DNA of 64,000 nt from Prochlorococcus sp. AG-402-L23 (GCA_003216635.1 QCIO01000002.1:107697-171696), one strand, 5' to 3'; numbered from the stretch's first letter, positions 43,725 through 55,031 are shown. A program made the numbers and translations. The notes: generated by a model from the sequence alone, not told the origin.

Positions 43725-44969
43725 GTGGTAAGTACATTTTCTAGCAAAGATCAAAATTATAAAAATGACGACTTAAATCAACCCTCCAAAGAGGGAAGAT
43801 TTGGAAAATATGGTGGTCAATACGTTCCTGAAACGCTAATGCCTGCCCTTTTTGAGCTTGAAACATCTGCATCTAATGCATGGAAAGATAAACTTTTTGT
43901 AGAAGAATTAAATCATCTACTTAAGACTTATGTAGGGAGAGAAACACCACTTTATGAAGCCAAAAGACTTACTGAACATTACAAAACCAAACAAGCAACT
44001 CCAAGAATATGGCTTAAAAGAGAAGATTTAAATCATACTGGTGCTCACAAAATTAACAATGCCCTAGGACAAGCTTTATTAGCCATAAGAATGGGCAAAA
44101 AACGGATAATTGCAGAAACCGGAGCAGGTCAGCATGGAGTTGCTACAGCTACTGTTTGTGCAAGATTTGGATTGAAATGCATCATCTATATGGGTGCTGA
44201 AGATATAAAAAGGCAATCCCTTAACGTCTTCAGGATGAAACTTCTGGGAGCTGAAGTTAAAGTCGTAAATTCTGGAACTGCAACCCTTAAGGATGCAACG
44301 AGTGAAGCCATTAGAGATTGGGTTTCTAATGTAGAAACCACACACTACATTTTAGGATCAGTTGCAGGTCCACACCCTTTCCCGAAAATCGTAAGAGATT
44401 TTCATGCAGTTATAGGAGAAGAAACTAAAAAACAATGCCTGGAATCTTTTGGATCTTTACCCGATATTTTACTTGCTTGTGTAGGTGGGGGATCAAATGC
44501 AATGGGCCTTTTCCATCCTTTCGTTAAAGAAACATCTGTACGACTAATTGGTGTTGAAGCTGCAGGAAGCGGAGTTGATACTCACAAACATGCTGCAACT
44601 ATCACTAAAGGGTCAGTTGGAATTCTGCATGGATCAATGAGTCTTCTTTTACAAGATGATGATGGTCAAGTTCAAGAAGCCCATTCAATAAGTGCAGGTT
44701 TAGATTACCCTGGGGTAGGTCCTGAACATAGCCATTTAAAAGATATAGGTAGAGCAGAATATGGATCAGTCACAGATCAAGAAGCTTTAGATGCTTTGAG
44801 ACTTGTTAGTGAACTTGAGGGAATTATACCAGCACTTGAAACTTCCCATGCCTTTGCGTGGCTAGATAAATTATGCCCTGCTCTGGACAAAGATACTCAT
44901 ATAGTTATCAATTGCTCTGGACGAGGTGACAAAGATGTAAATACAGTTGCATCTTCATTAAAAATTTAA
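43725..44969 (+). CDS. trpB: Tryptophan synthase beta chain
   Basis: [45 protein letters not shown]. Start taken as GTG at 43725; the track starts at TTG 43698. Confidence 0.97.
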   Translation: MVSTFSSKDQNYKNDDLNQPSKEGRFGKYGGQYVPETLMPALFELETSASNAWKDKLFVEELNHLLKTYVGRETPLYEAKRLTEHYKTKQATPRIWLKREDLNHTGAHKINNALGQALLAIRMGKKRIIAETGAGQHGVATATVCARFGLKCIIYMGAEDIKRQSLNVFRMKLLGAEVKVVNSGTATLKDATSEAIRDWVSNVETTHYILGSVAGPHPFPKIVRDFHAVIGEETKKQCLESFGSLPDILLACVGGGSNAMGLFHPFVKETSVRLIGVEAAGSGVDTHKHAATITKGSVGILHGSMSLLLQDDDGQVQEAHSISAGLDYPGVGPEHSHLKDIGRAEYGSVTDQEALDALRLVSELEGIIPALETSHAFAWLDKLCPALDKDTHIVINCSGRGDKDVNTVASSLKI

Positions 44970-45320
44970 TCAATACCTAGGAATTGATGGGTCAACACAT
45001 CTACTCCATCCATCAATGCCCTCCTCCAAATTCCATATTTCGCTAACAATATTATTATCTAAGCACCATTGACAAAAGTTATAACTTCTTACTCCTGCAT
45101 GACAGGTAACAACGATTTCTCTGTCTAATAAACCAGCAAATATTTTTTCAACGTTTTCAGAGGTTACTTTACTAATAGGTATATGTAAAAATTCTTTTGA
45201 GAAACGAGCTATTTCAAGCTCTGAATGCTCTCTTACATCAATTAAAACTGGATCTTTTTTCTCAGAATTAAACCAATCATTGAGACTAGAAGCATTTATA
45301 GAGTTTGGATAACTTCCCAA
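44970..45320 (-). CDS. Rhodanese-like sulfurtransferase domain protein
   Basis: VLIDVREHSELEIARF, VTCHAGVRSYNFCQW. Confidence 0.92.
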   Translation of the reverse strand: MGSYPNSINASSLNDWFNSEKKDPVLIDVREHSELEIARFSKEFLHIPISKVTSENVEKIFAGLLDREIVVTCHAGVRSYNFCQWCLDNNIVSEIWNLEEGIDGWSRCVDPSIPRY

Positions 45321-45410
45321 ATTAAAAGGATAAATTATGTATTATTTACAATTTAATAAATTAAGTTGCAGGAGTAAATTTATTGTTAAAAATAAAAATA
45401 AACATTAATA

Positions 45411-46871
45411 ATGAAAATTAGAGTAGTAGCAATAATACTATTATTATCTTTATTAATTTTTTTCGGTTTTAAAAAAATTTCTGCTAATAAAAATAAGGAG
45501 CAAAGTGCGAATATTGAGCAACTAAATATATTAAAATATTTACCAGAAAACAATAAATTATTATTCATATCAAATTTAGATATTTCTCAAATTATTAATA
45601 ATATTGAAAACGTTAAAAATCCCAGAAATCAAAATAACTTTGTTTTAATAAAAGATTCCATATTAGATTACTTAGGTATAGATTTAGGCAACAATAATTT
45701 AGAAGATATTTATAATAATGAACTTATAATTTCAACTTTTGAAAATAATAAAAAACTTAAAGATGATATTTTGATAGTTTTTAAAATTAAGCCAGAAAAA
45801 AACCTTGATGATATATTGCATTTTCCCAATCAAATTGATCAGACTAACGAAATAATACCAATTTACAGAGAAAATAAAATAAATTTTTTAAACTTTATAT
45901 ACCGGACCGAAGAAAATTATATAATTGCCTCATCGGATAAACAATTAATCAGAAATAGTATTAATTTTAGTAATGATTTTAAAGAAAAAAAATTTCAATA
46001 TGAAGGAGAACTTTTTAAACTAAATAACCAAAAAAATATATTACTTACAAATAAATTTTGGGAAAGTATATTCTTTAATAAAAAAATTTTTACTGAGAAA
46101 AATGAGGATGTTATAGCTACAACATTTGACTTAAAAAATAAATATTTAATTTTTAAATCATATTTACTAAATAATAAAAAAAATCTTGATATTCTTGCTT
46201 ACGATAAGCTCATAAATGAAGAGAATACGAATGAAGATAATCCTGAAATTTCAATTTTTAGTGATATAAAAAATTTTGATAAATATCTTAAAACTTTAAT
46301 AAATGATTTTGAATACAGTTTCTTTGAAGAGTTTAATCAAAATACAAATCAAAACTTTCTAATTCTTAATTCAAAAAAAGATTGGCTTATTACATTTGAA
46401 AACAATACTGAAGATCAATTTGATTTAGGTGCTTTGAAAAAACTAAGAGATTTCAACAAATATACTTTGAAACAAAATGATGCTATTTACTCCATATATT
46501 CCAAAGATATTCTTGAAGAAAAAGACGATGTAATAAAACAATTAACTTATGAAAATATCTATTCAATAGAATCAGGAGGTTTACAAATTATAAGTAATCA
46601 TTTAATGGATGCAAAAAAAATAGAAACAATCTCAAAAAAATTTTTCAACCTAAAAGGTAATAAAGATAAATCTGCTTTTCTTTATGCAAAAGTTGATATC
46701 AAAGGTGGAAATTCAACTAAAATTAAATATTTTTCTGATTTGGAAGATCTTAATTTTCTTTTTAGAAATATTTTAAAAATATCAAATGAAGAATCTCTAG
46801 AAATCATAAGACAATCTATTCCTGAAAAAAATCCAATTCTTTATACAGAAACAAGTTTAAAAATAATTTAA
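45411..46871 (+). CDS. Conserved hypothetical protein (DUF3352-like), N-terminal TM/signal anchor
   Basis: Long intact ORF with N-terminal hydrophobic helix VVAIILLLSLLIFFGF; family assignment tentative. Confidence 0.7.
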   Translation: MKIRVVAIILLLSLLIFFGFKKISANKNKEQSANIEQLNILKYLPENNKLLFISNLDISQIINNIENVKNPRNQNNFVLIKDSILDYLGIDLGNNNLEDIYNNELIISTFENNKKLKDDILIVFKIKPEKNLDDILHFPNQIDQTNEIIPIYRENKINFLNFIYRTEENYIIASSDKQLIRNSINFSNDFKEKKFQYEGELFKLNNQKNILLTNKFWESIFFNKKIFTEKNEDVIATTFDLKNKYLIFKSYLLNNKKNLDILAYDKLINEENTNEDNPEISIFSDIKNFDKYLKTLINDFEYSFFEEFNQNTNQNFLILNSKKDWLITFENNTEDQFDLGALKKLRDFNKYTLKQNDAIYSIYSKDILEEKDDVIKQLTYENIYSIESGGLQIISNHLMDAKKIETISKKFFNLKGNKDKSAFLYAKVDIKGGNSTKIKYFSDLEDLNFLFRNILKISNEESLEIIRQSIPEKNPILYTETSLKII

Positions 46872-46995
46872 TAAAGTTTTTCTAAGTAAGCTCCAAACTC
46901 AATAAATTAAATTTTAGCGAAGTTAATAACTTGTGGTTAATTAAAAATTATTTGACTATCTTTAACCTATAAGTATTTGATATTGAATTAAGCAA

Positions 46996-48141
46996 TTGGA
47001 TAGCAACAAACTAATTTTAAAACCAGGATTAGAGGGTGTCCCAGTTACTAATTCATCTATCTGTGATATTGACGGAAACAAAGGTAAATTATTGTATAGG
47101 GGCTACTCTATTGAGGAACTTTCTAAAAAAAGCAGTTTTTTAGAAACTGCTTACCTATTGATTTGGGGTGAATTACCCACAGCCATTCAACTAAGAGATT
47201 TTGAACAAGAAGTTCAAATGCATAGAAGGTTAAGTTTTAGAGTCAGAGATATGATGAAATGTTTCCCTGCGACAGGTCATCCTATGGATGCTCTTCAATC
47301 CAGTGCGGCTTCTTTGGGGCTCTTCTATTCACGTAGAGCAATAGATGATCCTAATTACATATATAACGCAGTGATAAGACTAATAGCAAAAATACCCACT
47401 ATGATTGCTGCGTTTCAACTCATTAGAAAAGGACAAGACCCAATTCAACCTAGAGATGATTTAACTTACTCATCAAATTTTCTTTACATGCTGACTGAAA
47501 AAGAACAAGATCCTATTGCTGCAAAAGTTTTTGATAGGTGTTTAATTCTACATGCAGAACATAGTTTAAACGCAAGTACATTTAGCGCTAGAGTGACTGC
47601 AAGCACTCTTACGGACCCATATGCTGTCATCGCCTCTGCAGTTGGAACCCTGGCTGGCCCACTGCATGGAGGAGCAAATGAGGATGTAATTGCAATGTTA
47701 GAAGAGATCAAAACTCCAGAAAATGCTGCTTCTTTTTTGGATAACGCGATAAAAAATAAAAGTAAGATCATGGGCTTTGGTCATAGAGAATATAAAGTCA
47801 AAGATCCTAGAGCAATAATTCTTCAAAAACTGGCAGAAGAGCTTTTTATTAGATTTGGAGGAGATGAAATGTATAAAGTTGCAAAATCACTAGAAGCAGA
47901 GGCAATACCAAGACTTGGACCCAAGGGTATATTCCCTAACGTGGACTTTTATTCTGGTCTTGTTTATAGAAAACTTGGTATTCCTCGTGATTTATTTACT
48001 CCAATTTTTGCTATATCTAGAGTTGCTGGTTGGTTAGCTCATTGGAGAGAGCAACTTGGAGCAAATAGAATTTTTAGACCATCGCAAATCTATACTGGTT
48101 CAGCACCAAGAGATTGGATTAGCCTAGAAAATAGAGAATAA
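46996..48141 (+). CDS. gltA: Citrate synthase (TTG start)
   Basis: LLYRGYSIEEL, LHAEHSLNASTF, GPLHGGANEDV, MGFGHREYKVKDPRA. Confidence 0.97.
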   Translation: MDSNKLILKPGLEGVPVTNSSICDIDGNKGKLLYRGYSIEELSKKSSFLETAYLLIWGELPTAIQLRDFEQEVQMHRRLSFRVRDMMKCFPATGHPMDALQSSAASLGLFYSRRAIDDPNYIYNAVIRLIAKIPTMIAAFQLIRKGQDPIQPRDDLTYSSNFLYMLTEKEQDPIAAKVFDRCLILHAEHSLNASTFSARVTASTLTDPYAVIASAVGTLAGPLHGGANEDVIAMLEEIKTPENAASFLDNAIKNKSKIMGFGHREYKVKDPRAIILQKLAEELFIRFGGDEMYKVAKSLEAEAIPRLGPKGIFPNVDFYSGLVYRKLGIPRDLFTPIFAISRVAGWLAHWREQLGANRIFRPSQIYTGSAPRDWISLENRE

Positions 48142-48216
48142 TATTTGCAGCTTTTCATAAAAAACACACATATTGTTTGTGAAGAGTTAATGTATTAAGT
48201 AAATAACATAAAAATT

Positions 48217-49335
48217 TTGGAATACGGATTAGATCTCGAATATATTTTTAATGAATTTTTAAAAGGTTTTGGCCTTTCTAGTGAAATTGCTCATATAATT
48301 TGGATCCCTTTACCAATGCTATTGGTTTTATTTGCGGCAGTTGTTGGCGTTTTAGTAACAGTTTGGCTTGAAAGAAAAATATCTGCTGCTGCTCAACAAA
48401 GAATAGGTCCCGAATATGCGGGAGCGCTTGGAGTGCTCCAACCAATTGCAGATGGTCTTAAGTTACTTGTCAAAGAGGATATTATTCCTGCCAAAGCAGA
48501 TGGAATCCTCTTCACTGCAGGACCTATATTAGTTCTTGTCCCAGTAATCCTCTCCTGGCTAATTGTTCCTTTTGGCCAAAACCTTTTAATAAGTAACGTT
48601 GGTATTGGAATTTTCCTATGGATCGCTTTAAGCAGTATCCAGCCAATTGGACTTCTTATGAGCGGATATGCATCAAATAATAAGTATTCTTTATTAGGAG
48701 GTTTAAGAGCAGCAGCTCAATCAATAAGTTACGAAATTCCTTTAGCTTTATCCGTACTGGCTATCGTACTAATGACAAATTCTCTAAGTACGATTGATAT
48801 TGTAAACCAACAAAGTGGTGCTGGAATCCTAAGTTGGAATATATGGAGACAACCAGTTGGGTTTATAGTCTTTTGGATTTGTGCTCTTGCTGAATGTGAG
48901 AGACTTCCATTTGACTTACCCGAAGCAGAAGAAGAATTAGTTGCAGGATATCAAACTGAATATGCAGGGATGAAATTTGCATTGTTCTATCTTGGTAGTT
49001 ACATTAACTTAATCCTTTCAGCTTTATTAGTATCAATACTTTATTTGGGAGGATGGGGTTTTCCTATTCCAGTTGAATTAATAGCTAAGTTTCTAAATTT
49101 GCCAATTAATGCACCCTTTATACAAGTTTTAACTGCATCAATAGGAATTGTAATGACTGTACTGAAAGCATATCTTTTAGTTTTCATTGCGATATTATTG
49201 CGTTGGACAACTCCTAGAGTAAGAATAGATCAACTATTAGATCTAGGATGGAAGTTTCTTCTTCCAATTTCTCTTGCTAATCTTTTGATAACTGCAGGAT
49301 TAAAACTTGCTTTTCCGCAATTCTTTGGTGGTTAA
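48217..49335 (+). CDS. ndhA: NAD(P)H-quinone oxidoreductase subunit 1 (TTG start)
   Basis: [48 protein letters not shown]. Confidence 0.98.
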   Translation: MEYGLDLEYIFNEFLKGFGLSSEIAHIIWIPLPMLLVLFAAVVGVLVTVWLERKISAAAQQRIGPEYAGALGVLQPIADGLKLLVKEDIIPAKADGILFTAGPILVLVPVILSWLIVPFGQNLLISNVGIGIFLWIALSSIQPIGLLMSGYASNNKYSLLGGLRAAAQSISYEIPLALSVLAIVLMTNSLSTIDIVNQQSGAGILSWNIWRQPVGFIVFWICALAECERLPFDLPEAEEELVAGYQTEYAGMKFALFYLGSYINLILSALLVSILYLGGWGFPIPVELIAKFLNLPINAPFIQVLTASIGIVMTVLKAYLLVFIAILLRWTTPRVRIDQLLDLGWKFLLPISLANLLITAGLKLAFPQFFGG

Positions 49336-49404
49336 ACTTAAGTAAAAATACTTAAATTAAAAATTAATCCACTAAAATAAAAATAACTAAGTAAATTCTT
49401 CAAA

Positions 49405-50031
49405 ATGAAAAATTTCCTTCAACAAATAAATAGCTATATCAAAGAAGCATTTAATGCTGGTAAATATTTATATGATGGCTTATCAGTTACTTTTGATCAT
49501 CTTCGAAGAAGACCTGTTACTGTCCAATATCCATATGAAAAATTAATACCTTCTGAAAGATATAGAGGAAGAATACATTATGAATTCGATAAATGTATTG
49601 CATGTGAAGTTTGCGTGAGAGTATGTCCCATAAATCTACCAGTAGTTGATTGGGTAATGAATAAAGAAACAAAAAAAAAGGAACTAAGAAATTATTCTAT
49701 AGATTTTGGAGTTTGTATATTTTGTGGAAATTGTGTTGAATATTGCCCAACTAATTGTCTTTCAATGACCGAAGAATATGAATTAGCTACTTTTGACAGA
49801 CACAATTTAAATTTTGATAATGTTGCACTTGGTAGATTACCTACAAACGTCACAACAGATCCTTCAGTTAAACCTCTAAGAGAACTTGCCTATCTTCCTA
49901 AAGGTGTCATGGATCCTCATGATATCCCAGCCTCAGATACTAGAGTTGGTAAATTACCTGAAGAAGTTTATGATTGGATGAAACCAGAATCCAATGAAAA
50001 TAAAGATAAAGTTTCTAATCCAAACAATTAA
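49405..50031 (+). CDS. ndhI: NAD(P)H-quinone oxidoreductase subunit I
   Basis: Two 4Fe-4S motifs [12 protein letters not shown] and [12 protein letters not shown]. Confidence 0.98.
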   Translation: MKNFLQQINSYIKEAFNAGKYLYDGLSVTFDHLRRRPVTVQYPYEKLIPSERYRGRIHYEFDKCIACEVCVRVCPINLPVVDWVMNKETKKKELRNYSIDFGVCIFCGNCVEYCPTNCLSMTEEYELATFDRHNLNFDNVALGRLPTNVTTDPSVKPLRELAYLPKGVMDPHDIPASDTRVGKLPEEVYDWMKPESNENKDKVSNPNN

Positions 50032-50044
50032 TTTCCATTAATTT

Positions 50045-50644
50045 ATGTCCATTGCAATAACAACTCAAATTATTTGTTTTACAATCTTATCCTTAGTTAT
50101 CCTTATTGGAGCACTAGGCGTTGTATTGCTCGAAAGTATTGTTTATTCAGCTTTTCTTCTAGGAGGAGTTTTCATGAGTGTGGCTGGATTATATCTTCTT
50201 TTAAATGCAAGTTTTGTTGCTGCAGCACAAGTTTTAGTTTATGTGGGTGCAGTTAATGTATTAATAATCTTTGCAATAATGCTAGTCAATAAAAAAGAAG
50301 ATTTAAAGCCCATCAATGACATTAAATCGAGAAGAATCATATCAACATCAATATGTTTAACCCTGCTAAGCCTTTTAATTAGAGTTGACTTGACTAATGT
50401 ATGGAGCCTATCAAGCCCTCAAAACTCTATAGGAGAAGAATCAACTATAAGAATTGGTGAACATCTATTTAGTGATTATTTACTCCCATTTGAAGTAGCC
50501 TCAGTTTTACTTTTAATGGCAATGATTGGAGCTATTGTTTTAGCAAGAAGAGATGTAATGAGCAAGGATATTTCGACAGGATTACCTGTTGATCAAGAGT
50601 TACTTGAAAAACCATCAGAACAATTACTTACAAATAAAAATTAA
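50045..50644 (+). CDS. ndhG: NAD(P)H-quinone oxidoreductase subunit 6
   Basis: AAAQVLVYVGAVNVLIIFAIMLVN; position between ndhI and ndhE. Confidence 0.97.
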   Translation: MSIAITTQIICFTILSLVILIGALGVVLLESIVYSAFLLGGVFMSVAGLYLLLNASFVAAAQVLVYVGAVNVLIIFAIMLVNKKEDLKPINDIKSRRIISTSICLTLLSLLIRVDLTNVWSLSSPQNSIGEESTIRIGEHLFSDYLLPFEVASVLLLMAMIGAIVLARRDVMSKDISTGLPVDQELLEKPSEQLLTNKN

Positions 50645-50659
50645 TCTTTTACCTTTCTT

Positions 50660-50983
50660 ATGATGAGTTTAGAATCAATTCCTATTCAAGCATTTTTAAT
50701 AATATCCTCAGCACTATTCTGTATTGGGATTTGGGGATTATTAAATAGCAGAAATGCAGTAAGAGTTCTTATGAGCATTGAGTTAATGCTCAATGCAGTA
50801 AATATAAACTTAATGTCTTTTTCTTCCTATGTTGATAATAATTTAATTCAAGGACAAGTTTTTACAATTTTTGTGATTACTGTAGCTGCCGCAGAAGCAG
50901 CAGTTGGATTAGCTATCTTATTATCTCTTTATAGGAATAGGGTTACTATAGATATGGAAAGTTTTAATTTATTAAAATGGTAG
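50660..50983 (+). CDS. ndhE: NAD(P)H-quinone oxidoreductase subunit 4L
   Basis: IELMLNAVNINLMSFSSY, FVITVAAAEAAVGLAI. Confidence 0.98.
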   Translation: MMSLESIPIQAFLIISSALFCIGIWGLLNSRNAVRVLMSIELMLNAVNINLMSFSSYVDNNLIQGQVFTIFVITVAAAEAAVGLAILLSLYRNRVTIDMESFNLLKW

Positions 50984-50992
50984 AACCACTAA

Positions 50993-51904
50993 ATGAAACT
51001 TTCATTAGTGCTTATTGTATATCGTTCAGATAGTTCTATAGCTCAAGAGGCTTCTAAATTCTGTGAAGAAGCCCTCAAAGCTAAAAATATAAAATCAAAC
51101 AGAATTGAAAGTGATTTTTATAAAGATGAAATTGAAAAATATTTTTGTAATCTAGAATTAAAACCAAATATTGGCATAGTTCTTGGTGGAGATGGAACCT
51201 TCCTAAAATGTGCAAATGCTTTAGCTGATTATGATATTCCTTTGTTGAGCATTAATATTGGTGGTAATCTGGGTTTCCTTACGCAAGAAAAAGATTTTTT
51301 GTTTGACAAATCTTTTATTGAAATCCTTGAAAACGAAGAATATAAAATTGACTTTCGTAATAGATTAAATTGTAATGTTTGTATTAATGGGAAAAGTTCT
51401 AAGAAAAAGGTTATAAAAAGCTACAATGCCTTAAATGATTTTTATTTTAAATCTGTTGAAGAAGACATTTCTCCAACCAACCAAATACAAATTGAAATTG
51501 ATAATGAGAAGGTTAATGAATACAAAGGTGATGGATTAATCATATCTTCATCTACTGGTTCAACAGCCTACTCAATGGCTGCAGGAGGGCCAATAGTGCA
51601 CCCTAGCATTGATGCAATGATAATTAACCCTATATGCCCGATGACTTTGGCTAGTAGACCAATAGTTATACCTAATACAAGTAAGGTAATCATTAAACCT
51701 GTCAAAAAAAGTAAAGGGGAAATTAAATTATGGAGAGACGGTTCAAAATGTATGACCATCAAGGAAAATTATTATTGTGAGATCAAAAAAGGGCAATCAC
51801 CCTGCAAAATAATAAAGTTTAAACAAAGCACAAGTTACTATAATACCCTTATAAAAAAACTAGATTGGAAAGGTGATTTATCTCAAAAAAATTTCAAAAA
51901 TTAA
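50993..51904 (+). CDS. nadK: NAD kinase
   Basis: [48 protein letters not shown]. Confidence 0.96.
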   Translation: MKLSLVLIVYRSDSSIAQEASKFCEEALKAKNIKSNRIESDFYKDEIEKYFCNLELKPNIGIVLGGDGTFLKCANALADYDIPLLSINIGGNLGFLTQEKDFLFDKSFIEILENEEYKIDFRNRLNCNVCINGKSSKKKVIKSYNALNDFYFKSVEEDISPTNQIQIEIDNEKVNEYKGDGLIISSSTGSTAYSMAAGGPIVHPSIDAMIINPICPMTLASRPIVIPNTSKVIIKPVKKSKGEIKLWRDGSKCMTIKENYYCEIKKGQSPCKIIKFKQSTSYYNTLIKKLDWKGDLSQKNFKN

Positions 51905-52402
51905 ATGGCTTTAGAGATAGAAAGAAGATTTCTTATAAAAAATAATAATTGGAAAGAATTCATAAATAAAAAAATTTATATTGAACAAGGATATTTATCC
52001 AAAAGTTTAGATGGTTGGATTATTAGGATAAGGCTCACAGGCAAAAACTCTAAAATTGCACTTAAAAAACATATCAAAGGCTTTACCAACTTTGAATTTG
52101 AATACTCCATTCCACGAAGTGAAGCTGAAACAATAATGTCAAATCTTTCAAATACAATTAAAAAAGATAGATTCTTTTTAGAAATTGAAAAAAAATCTTG
52201 GATTATAGATTGCTTTAAAGAAAATAATTATCCACTTGAAATTGCAGAAATTGAACTTTCTAATGAAGAGGAAGATTTATTGCTTCCATCTTTCATTTCA
52301 AAAGAAATTACTGGGCTGACCCATTACTCCAATTTCAGTCTCGCTAACAATCCTTTTTCAGAGTGGAAAGAAGACTTTTTAACAACTTTCAAAAGTAACT
52401 AG
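51905..52402 (+). CDS. CYTH domain protein (triphosphate tunnel metalloenzyme family)
   Basis: ALEIERRFLIK, IEQGYLSKSLDGWIIRIRLTG, EIAEIELSNEEEDLLLPSF. Confidence 0.88.
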   Translation: MALEIERRFLIKNNNWKEFINKKIYIEQGYLSKSLDGWIIRIRLTGKNSKIALKKHIKGFTNFEFEYSIPRSEAETIMSNLSNTIKKDRFFLEIEKKSWIIDCFKENNYPLEIAEIELSNEEEDLLLPSFISKEITGLTHYSNFSLANNPFSEWKEDFLTTFKSN

Positions 52403-52470
52403 TCAAAGGAACCACTCATCCTTTATATTTTCTTTATATTTAAGCACTGTAATTTTTTCTATTTCTTAAG

Positions 52471-52620
52471 ATGTATGGTCTTTACGACAAAGAAGGAATA
52501 TTAAGATTTGTTGATTCAGACAAGGATGCATGTATTGCATATGCTGAACTCTTCGAATTAGGTTCTACAAATTATTGTCTAATGGATTTAGCTAATGATA
52601 CAAAAAAAAGTAAAGGTTAA
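52471..52620 (+). CDS. 49-aa small protein MYGLYDKEGILRFVDSDKDACIAYAELFELGSTNYCLMDLANDTKKSKG, absent from the ORF track
   Basis: ATG at 52471 to TAA at 52618-52620. Non-random composition; fills the nadK/CYTH-pedR gap and ends 2 bp from the pedR stop. Confidence 0.65.
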   Translation: MYGLYDKEGILRFVDSDKDACIAYAELFELGSTNYCLMDLANDTKKSKG

Positions 52621-52622
52621 TA

Positions 52623-52901
52623 CTAATCTTGATCAGAGTCTGGGAGTGTACAACAATTAAATCCATCCCTACAAATTTTGCCGTTGTCCATTGCCCAATT
52701 CAAAAGTGCTACTCTGTTTTTAGAACCAGTTTTTGTAAACATATTACTTACATGATTATCAACAGTTCTTTTACTAATAGTTAGTTTTACTGCAATTTCT
52801 TGATTTGTAAGCCCATCAGCTACGAGATCAATGATTTCCATCTCTCTTGCTGAGAGACCCATCATATCAATGTTGTTTACTTCTTCTTCAACCATTTGCA
52901 T
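52623..52901 (-). CDS. pedR: Stand-alone LuxR-type HTH regulator, PedR-like, with Cys-rich C-terminus
   Basis: LSAREMEIIDLVADGLTNQEIAVKLTISKRTVDNHVSNMFTKTGSKNRVALLNWA plus ICRDGFNCC tail. Confidence 0.75.
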   Translation of the reverse strand: MQMVEEEVNNIDMMGLSAREMEIIDLVADGLTNQEIAVKLTISKRTVDNHVSNMFTKTGSKNRVALLNWAMDNGKICRDGFNCCTLPDSDQD

Positions 52902-52978
52902 TTAAACAGTTCCTTTTTTATATTAATTAAGTTTAGCAATCTCAGTACACTTGTTAACTAAGTAGGAAACAAAAGCAA

Positions 52979-53869
52979 TTGAAATCAAAACTTCAGAAGA
53001 CTTTAGAAAAAAGATCTAAGGTAATAACGGCAGAGTTAATGCCGCCAAGAGGTGGAAGCCCCATAAGATCTCTTAAGATAGCACAACTTTTGAAAGATAA
53101 GGTACATGCTGTTAACATTACCGATGGAAGCAGAGCTGTAATGAGAATGTGCAGCTTGGCAATGTCCAAACTATTACTGGAAAATGGGATAGAACCAGTA
53201 ATGCAAATTTCTTGCAGAGATCGTAATAAAATTGCTTTACAATCAGACATTCTGGGAGCAAATGCTTTAGGAATTAGAAATATCTTATGCATTACCGGTG
53301 ATTCAGTAAAAGCTGGGGATCAACAAGATGCCAAGGCCATACATGAGTTTGAGTCAGTTAGATTGCTTCAACAAATTCAGGCTTTCAATAAAGGAATTGA
53401 TCCTACTCTGGGAGAACTTTCCGATAAGAAAACATTTATTTTTGCAGGTGCTGCAGCTGATCCAAGTTGCAGAAATAAAAGAAGTTTAGAAAATAGAATG
53501 AGAAAGAAAAAAGAGGCTGGAGCAGGATTTATACAAACTCAAATGGTTATGGAAAAAGAAAATTTGATAGAATTTTGCGAAAAAATTAGCAATCCTCTTG
53601 AAATTCCTGTAATTGCAGGTGTATTCCTATTAAAGTCTTACAAAAACGCTCTCTTTATAAACAAATACGTTCCAGGCGCGAACATCCCTGAGAATATTTT
53701 AAATCGTCTTAAAGATGCTAAAGACCCATTACGAGAAGGTATTGAAATTGCAGCTGAACAAGCTCATGATTTTATTAATATCGCAAATGGTGTTCATCTA
53801 ATGGCCGTAAAAGCAGAGCATTTAATTCCTGAGATTATTGAAAAAGCTGATCTTAGTCTGGAATATTAA
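52979..53869 (+). CDS. metF: Methylenetetrahydrofolate reductase-like protein (TTG start)
   Basis: ITAELMPPRGGS, NITDGSRAVMRMCSLA, ALGIRNILCITGDS. Confidence 0.85.
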   Translation: MKSKLQKTLEKRSKVITAELMPPRGGSPIRSLKIAQLLKDKVHAVNITDGSRAVMRMCSLAMSKLLLENGIEPVMQISCRDRNKIALQSDILGANALGIRNILCITGDSVKAGDQQDAKAIHEFESVRLLQQIQAFNKGIDPTLGELSDKKTFIFAGAAADPSCRNKRSLENRMRKKKEAGAGFIQTQMVMEKENLIEFCEKISNPLEIPVIAGVFLLKSYKNALFINKYVPGANIPENILNRLKDAKDPLREGIEIAAEQAHDFINIANGVHLMAVKAEHLIPEIIEKADLSLEY

Positions 53870-55031
53870 TCAAGTCAGTACCTAATAATTCTGCCATAGC
53901 TTTCTGCTGAGGCGATGGCTCAGTCAAATCAGATCTTCTTGAATCTGCTATTAACCAATCTAAAGATGCATCTTGCAAATCAAAATGATCTCCATTTTTT
54001 CCAACACAATATTTACCAAACACTAACTTATCCATAAGTCTTACACCTTTACCAATTTTAGAATAATCAAAAATAATTGAGTTATCTATTGTTGCTCCCT
54101 CGCAAATGCAACAACTTGGTCCAATCATGGAAGGGCCAATAATAGTTGCTCCATCCTCTATCCTAGTCATGCCTCCTATATAAACAGGGCCGGTAATATC
54201 AACCTTTTCCCAGTTAGCTGCTACATTCAAACCGGTAAAAACTCCTGGTTTTATTTCCTTACCTGGAATTTGCACTTGTCTTACCTTACCTTGCAATACA
54301 TTTCTAATAGCACTCCAATAATCAGGAACTTTTCCAATATCTACCCATTCAAAATCCATTGGTAATGCAAAAAATGGTAAACCCATTTCAACAAGTTTAG
54401 GGAAAAGATCAGCTCCAATATCAAATTTCTCTGCTGAAGGTATGTAATTAAAAATTTCGGGTTCGAAAAGATAAATTCCTGTATTTATAGAGTCACTTAA
54501 AGCTTGATCAACTGTTGGCTTTTCCTGAAAAGCCTTTATTCGACCATTTTCATCAGATACTACGACACCGTAACTTGATACTTGATCTTTAGTTACCTTC
54601 TTTGTTATTAAGCTCGCAATAGCTCCTTTCTGCTTATGTTTTTTAACAGCTTGAGTTAAATCTAAATCAACTAAAGCATCACCACATAAAACAACAAAAG
54701 TTTCATCAAAGAAATTTTGAAAATCCTGAATTTTTTTTAATCCTCCTGCGGATCCCAAAGCATCACCTATTAATTCTCCATCTTCAATTCTTCCCTCAAA
54801 ACTATAAGCAATTTCTACTCCAAATCTTTGTCCATCCCTAAAATAATTTTCAATTTCTTCAGCCAGATGAGAAACATTTACCATTATTTCCTTAAAGTTA
54901 TGTTCTCTTAAAAGTTCCAAGAGAAACTCCATAACAGGTTTTTGCAAAATCGGAATCATCGGTTTCGGAATAACATGCGTAATAGGCTGAACACGTGTGC
55001 CTTTACCTGCCGCAAGTATCATTGCCTTCAT
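53853..55031 (-). CDS. Sugar nucleotidyltransferase (NDP-sugar pyrophosphorylase)
   Basis: MKAMILAAGKGTRVQPITHVIPKPMIPILQKPVMEFLLE. The native start is likely 55031, rather than the upstream in-frame start at 55100 in the track. Confidence 0.92.
   Translation of the reverse strand: MKAMILAAGKGTRVQPITHVIPKPMIPILQKPVMEFLLELLREHNFKEIMVNVSHLAEEIENYFRDGQRFGVEIAYSFEGRIEDGELIGDALGSAGGLKKIQDFQNFFDETFVVLCGDALVDLDLTQAVKKHKQKGAIASLITKKVTKDQVSSYGVVVSDENGRIKAFQEKPTVDQALSDSINTGIYLFEPEIFNYIPSAEKFDIGADLFPKLVEMGLPFFALPMDFEWVDIGKVPDYWSAIRNVLQGKVRQVQIPGKEIKPGVFTGLNVAANWEKVDITGPVYIGGMTRIEDGATIIGPSMIGPSCCICEGATIDNSIIFDYSKIGKGVRLMDKLVFGKYCVGKNGDHFDLQDASLDWLIADSRRSDLTEPSPQQKAMAELLGTDLINIPD

Noticed and set aside
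46950-46970. TTGACT...TATAAG upstream of gltA as a sigma70 promoter
   Set aside because: The two hexamers are only about 10 bp apart, too close for a standard -35/-10 pair; only the -10-like element might be real.
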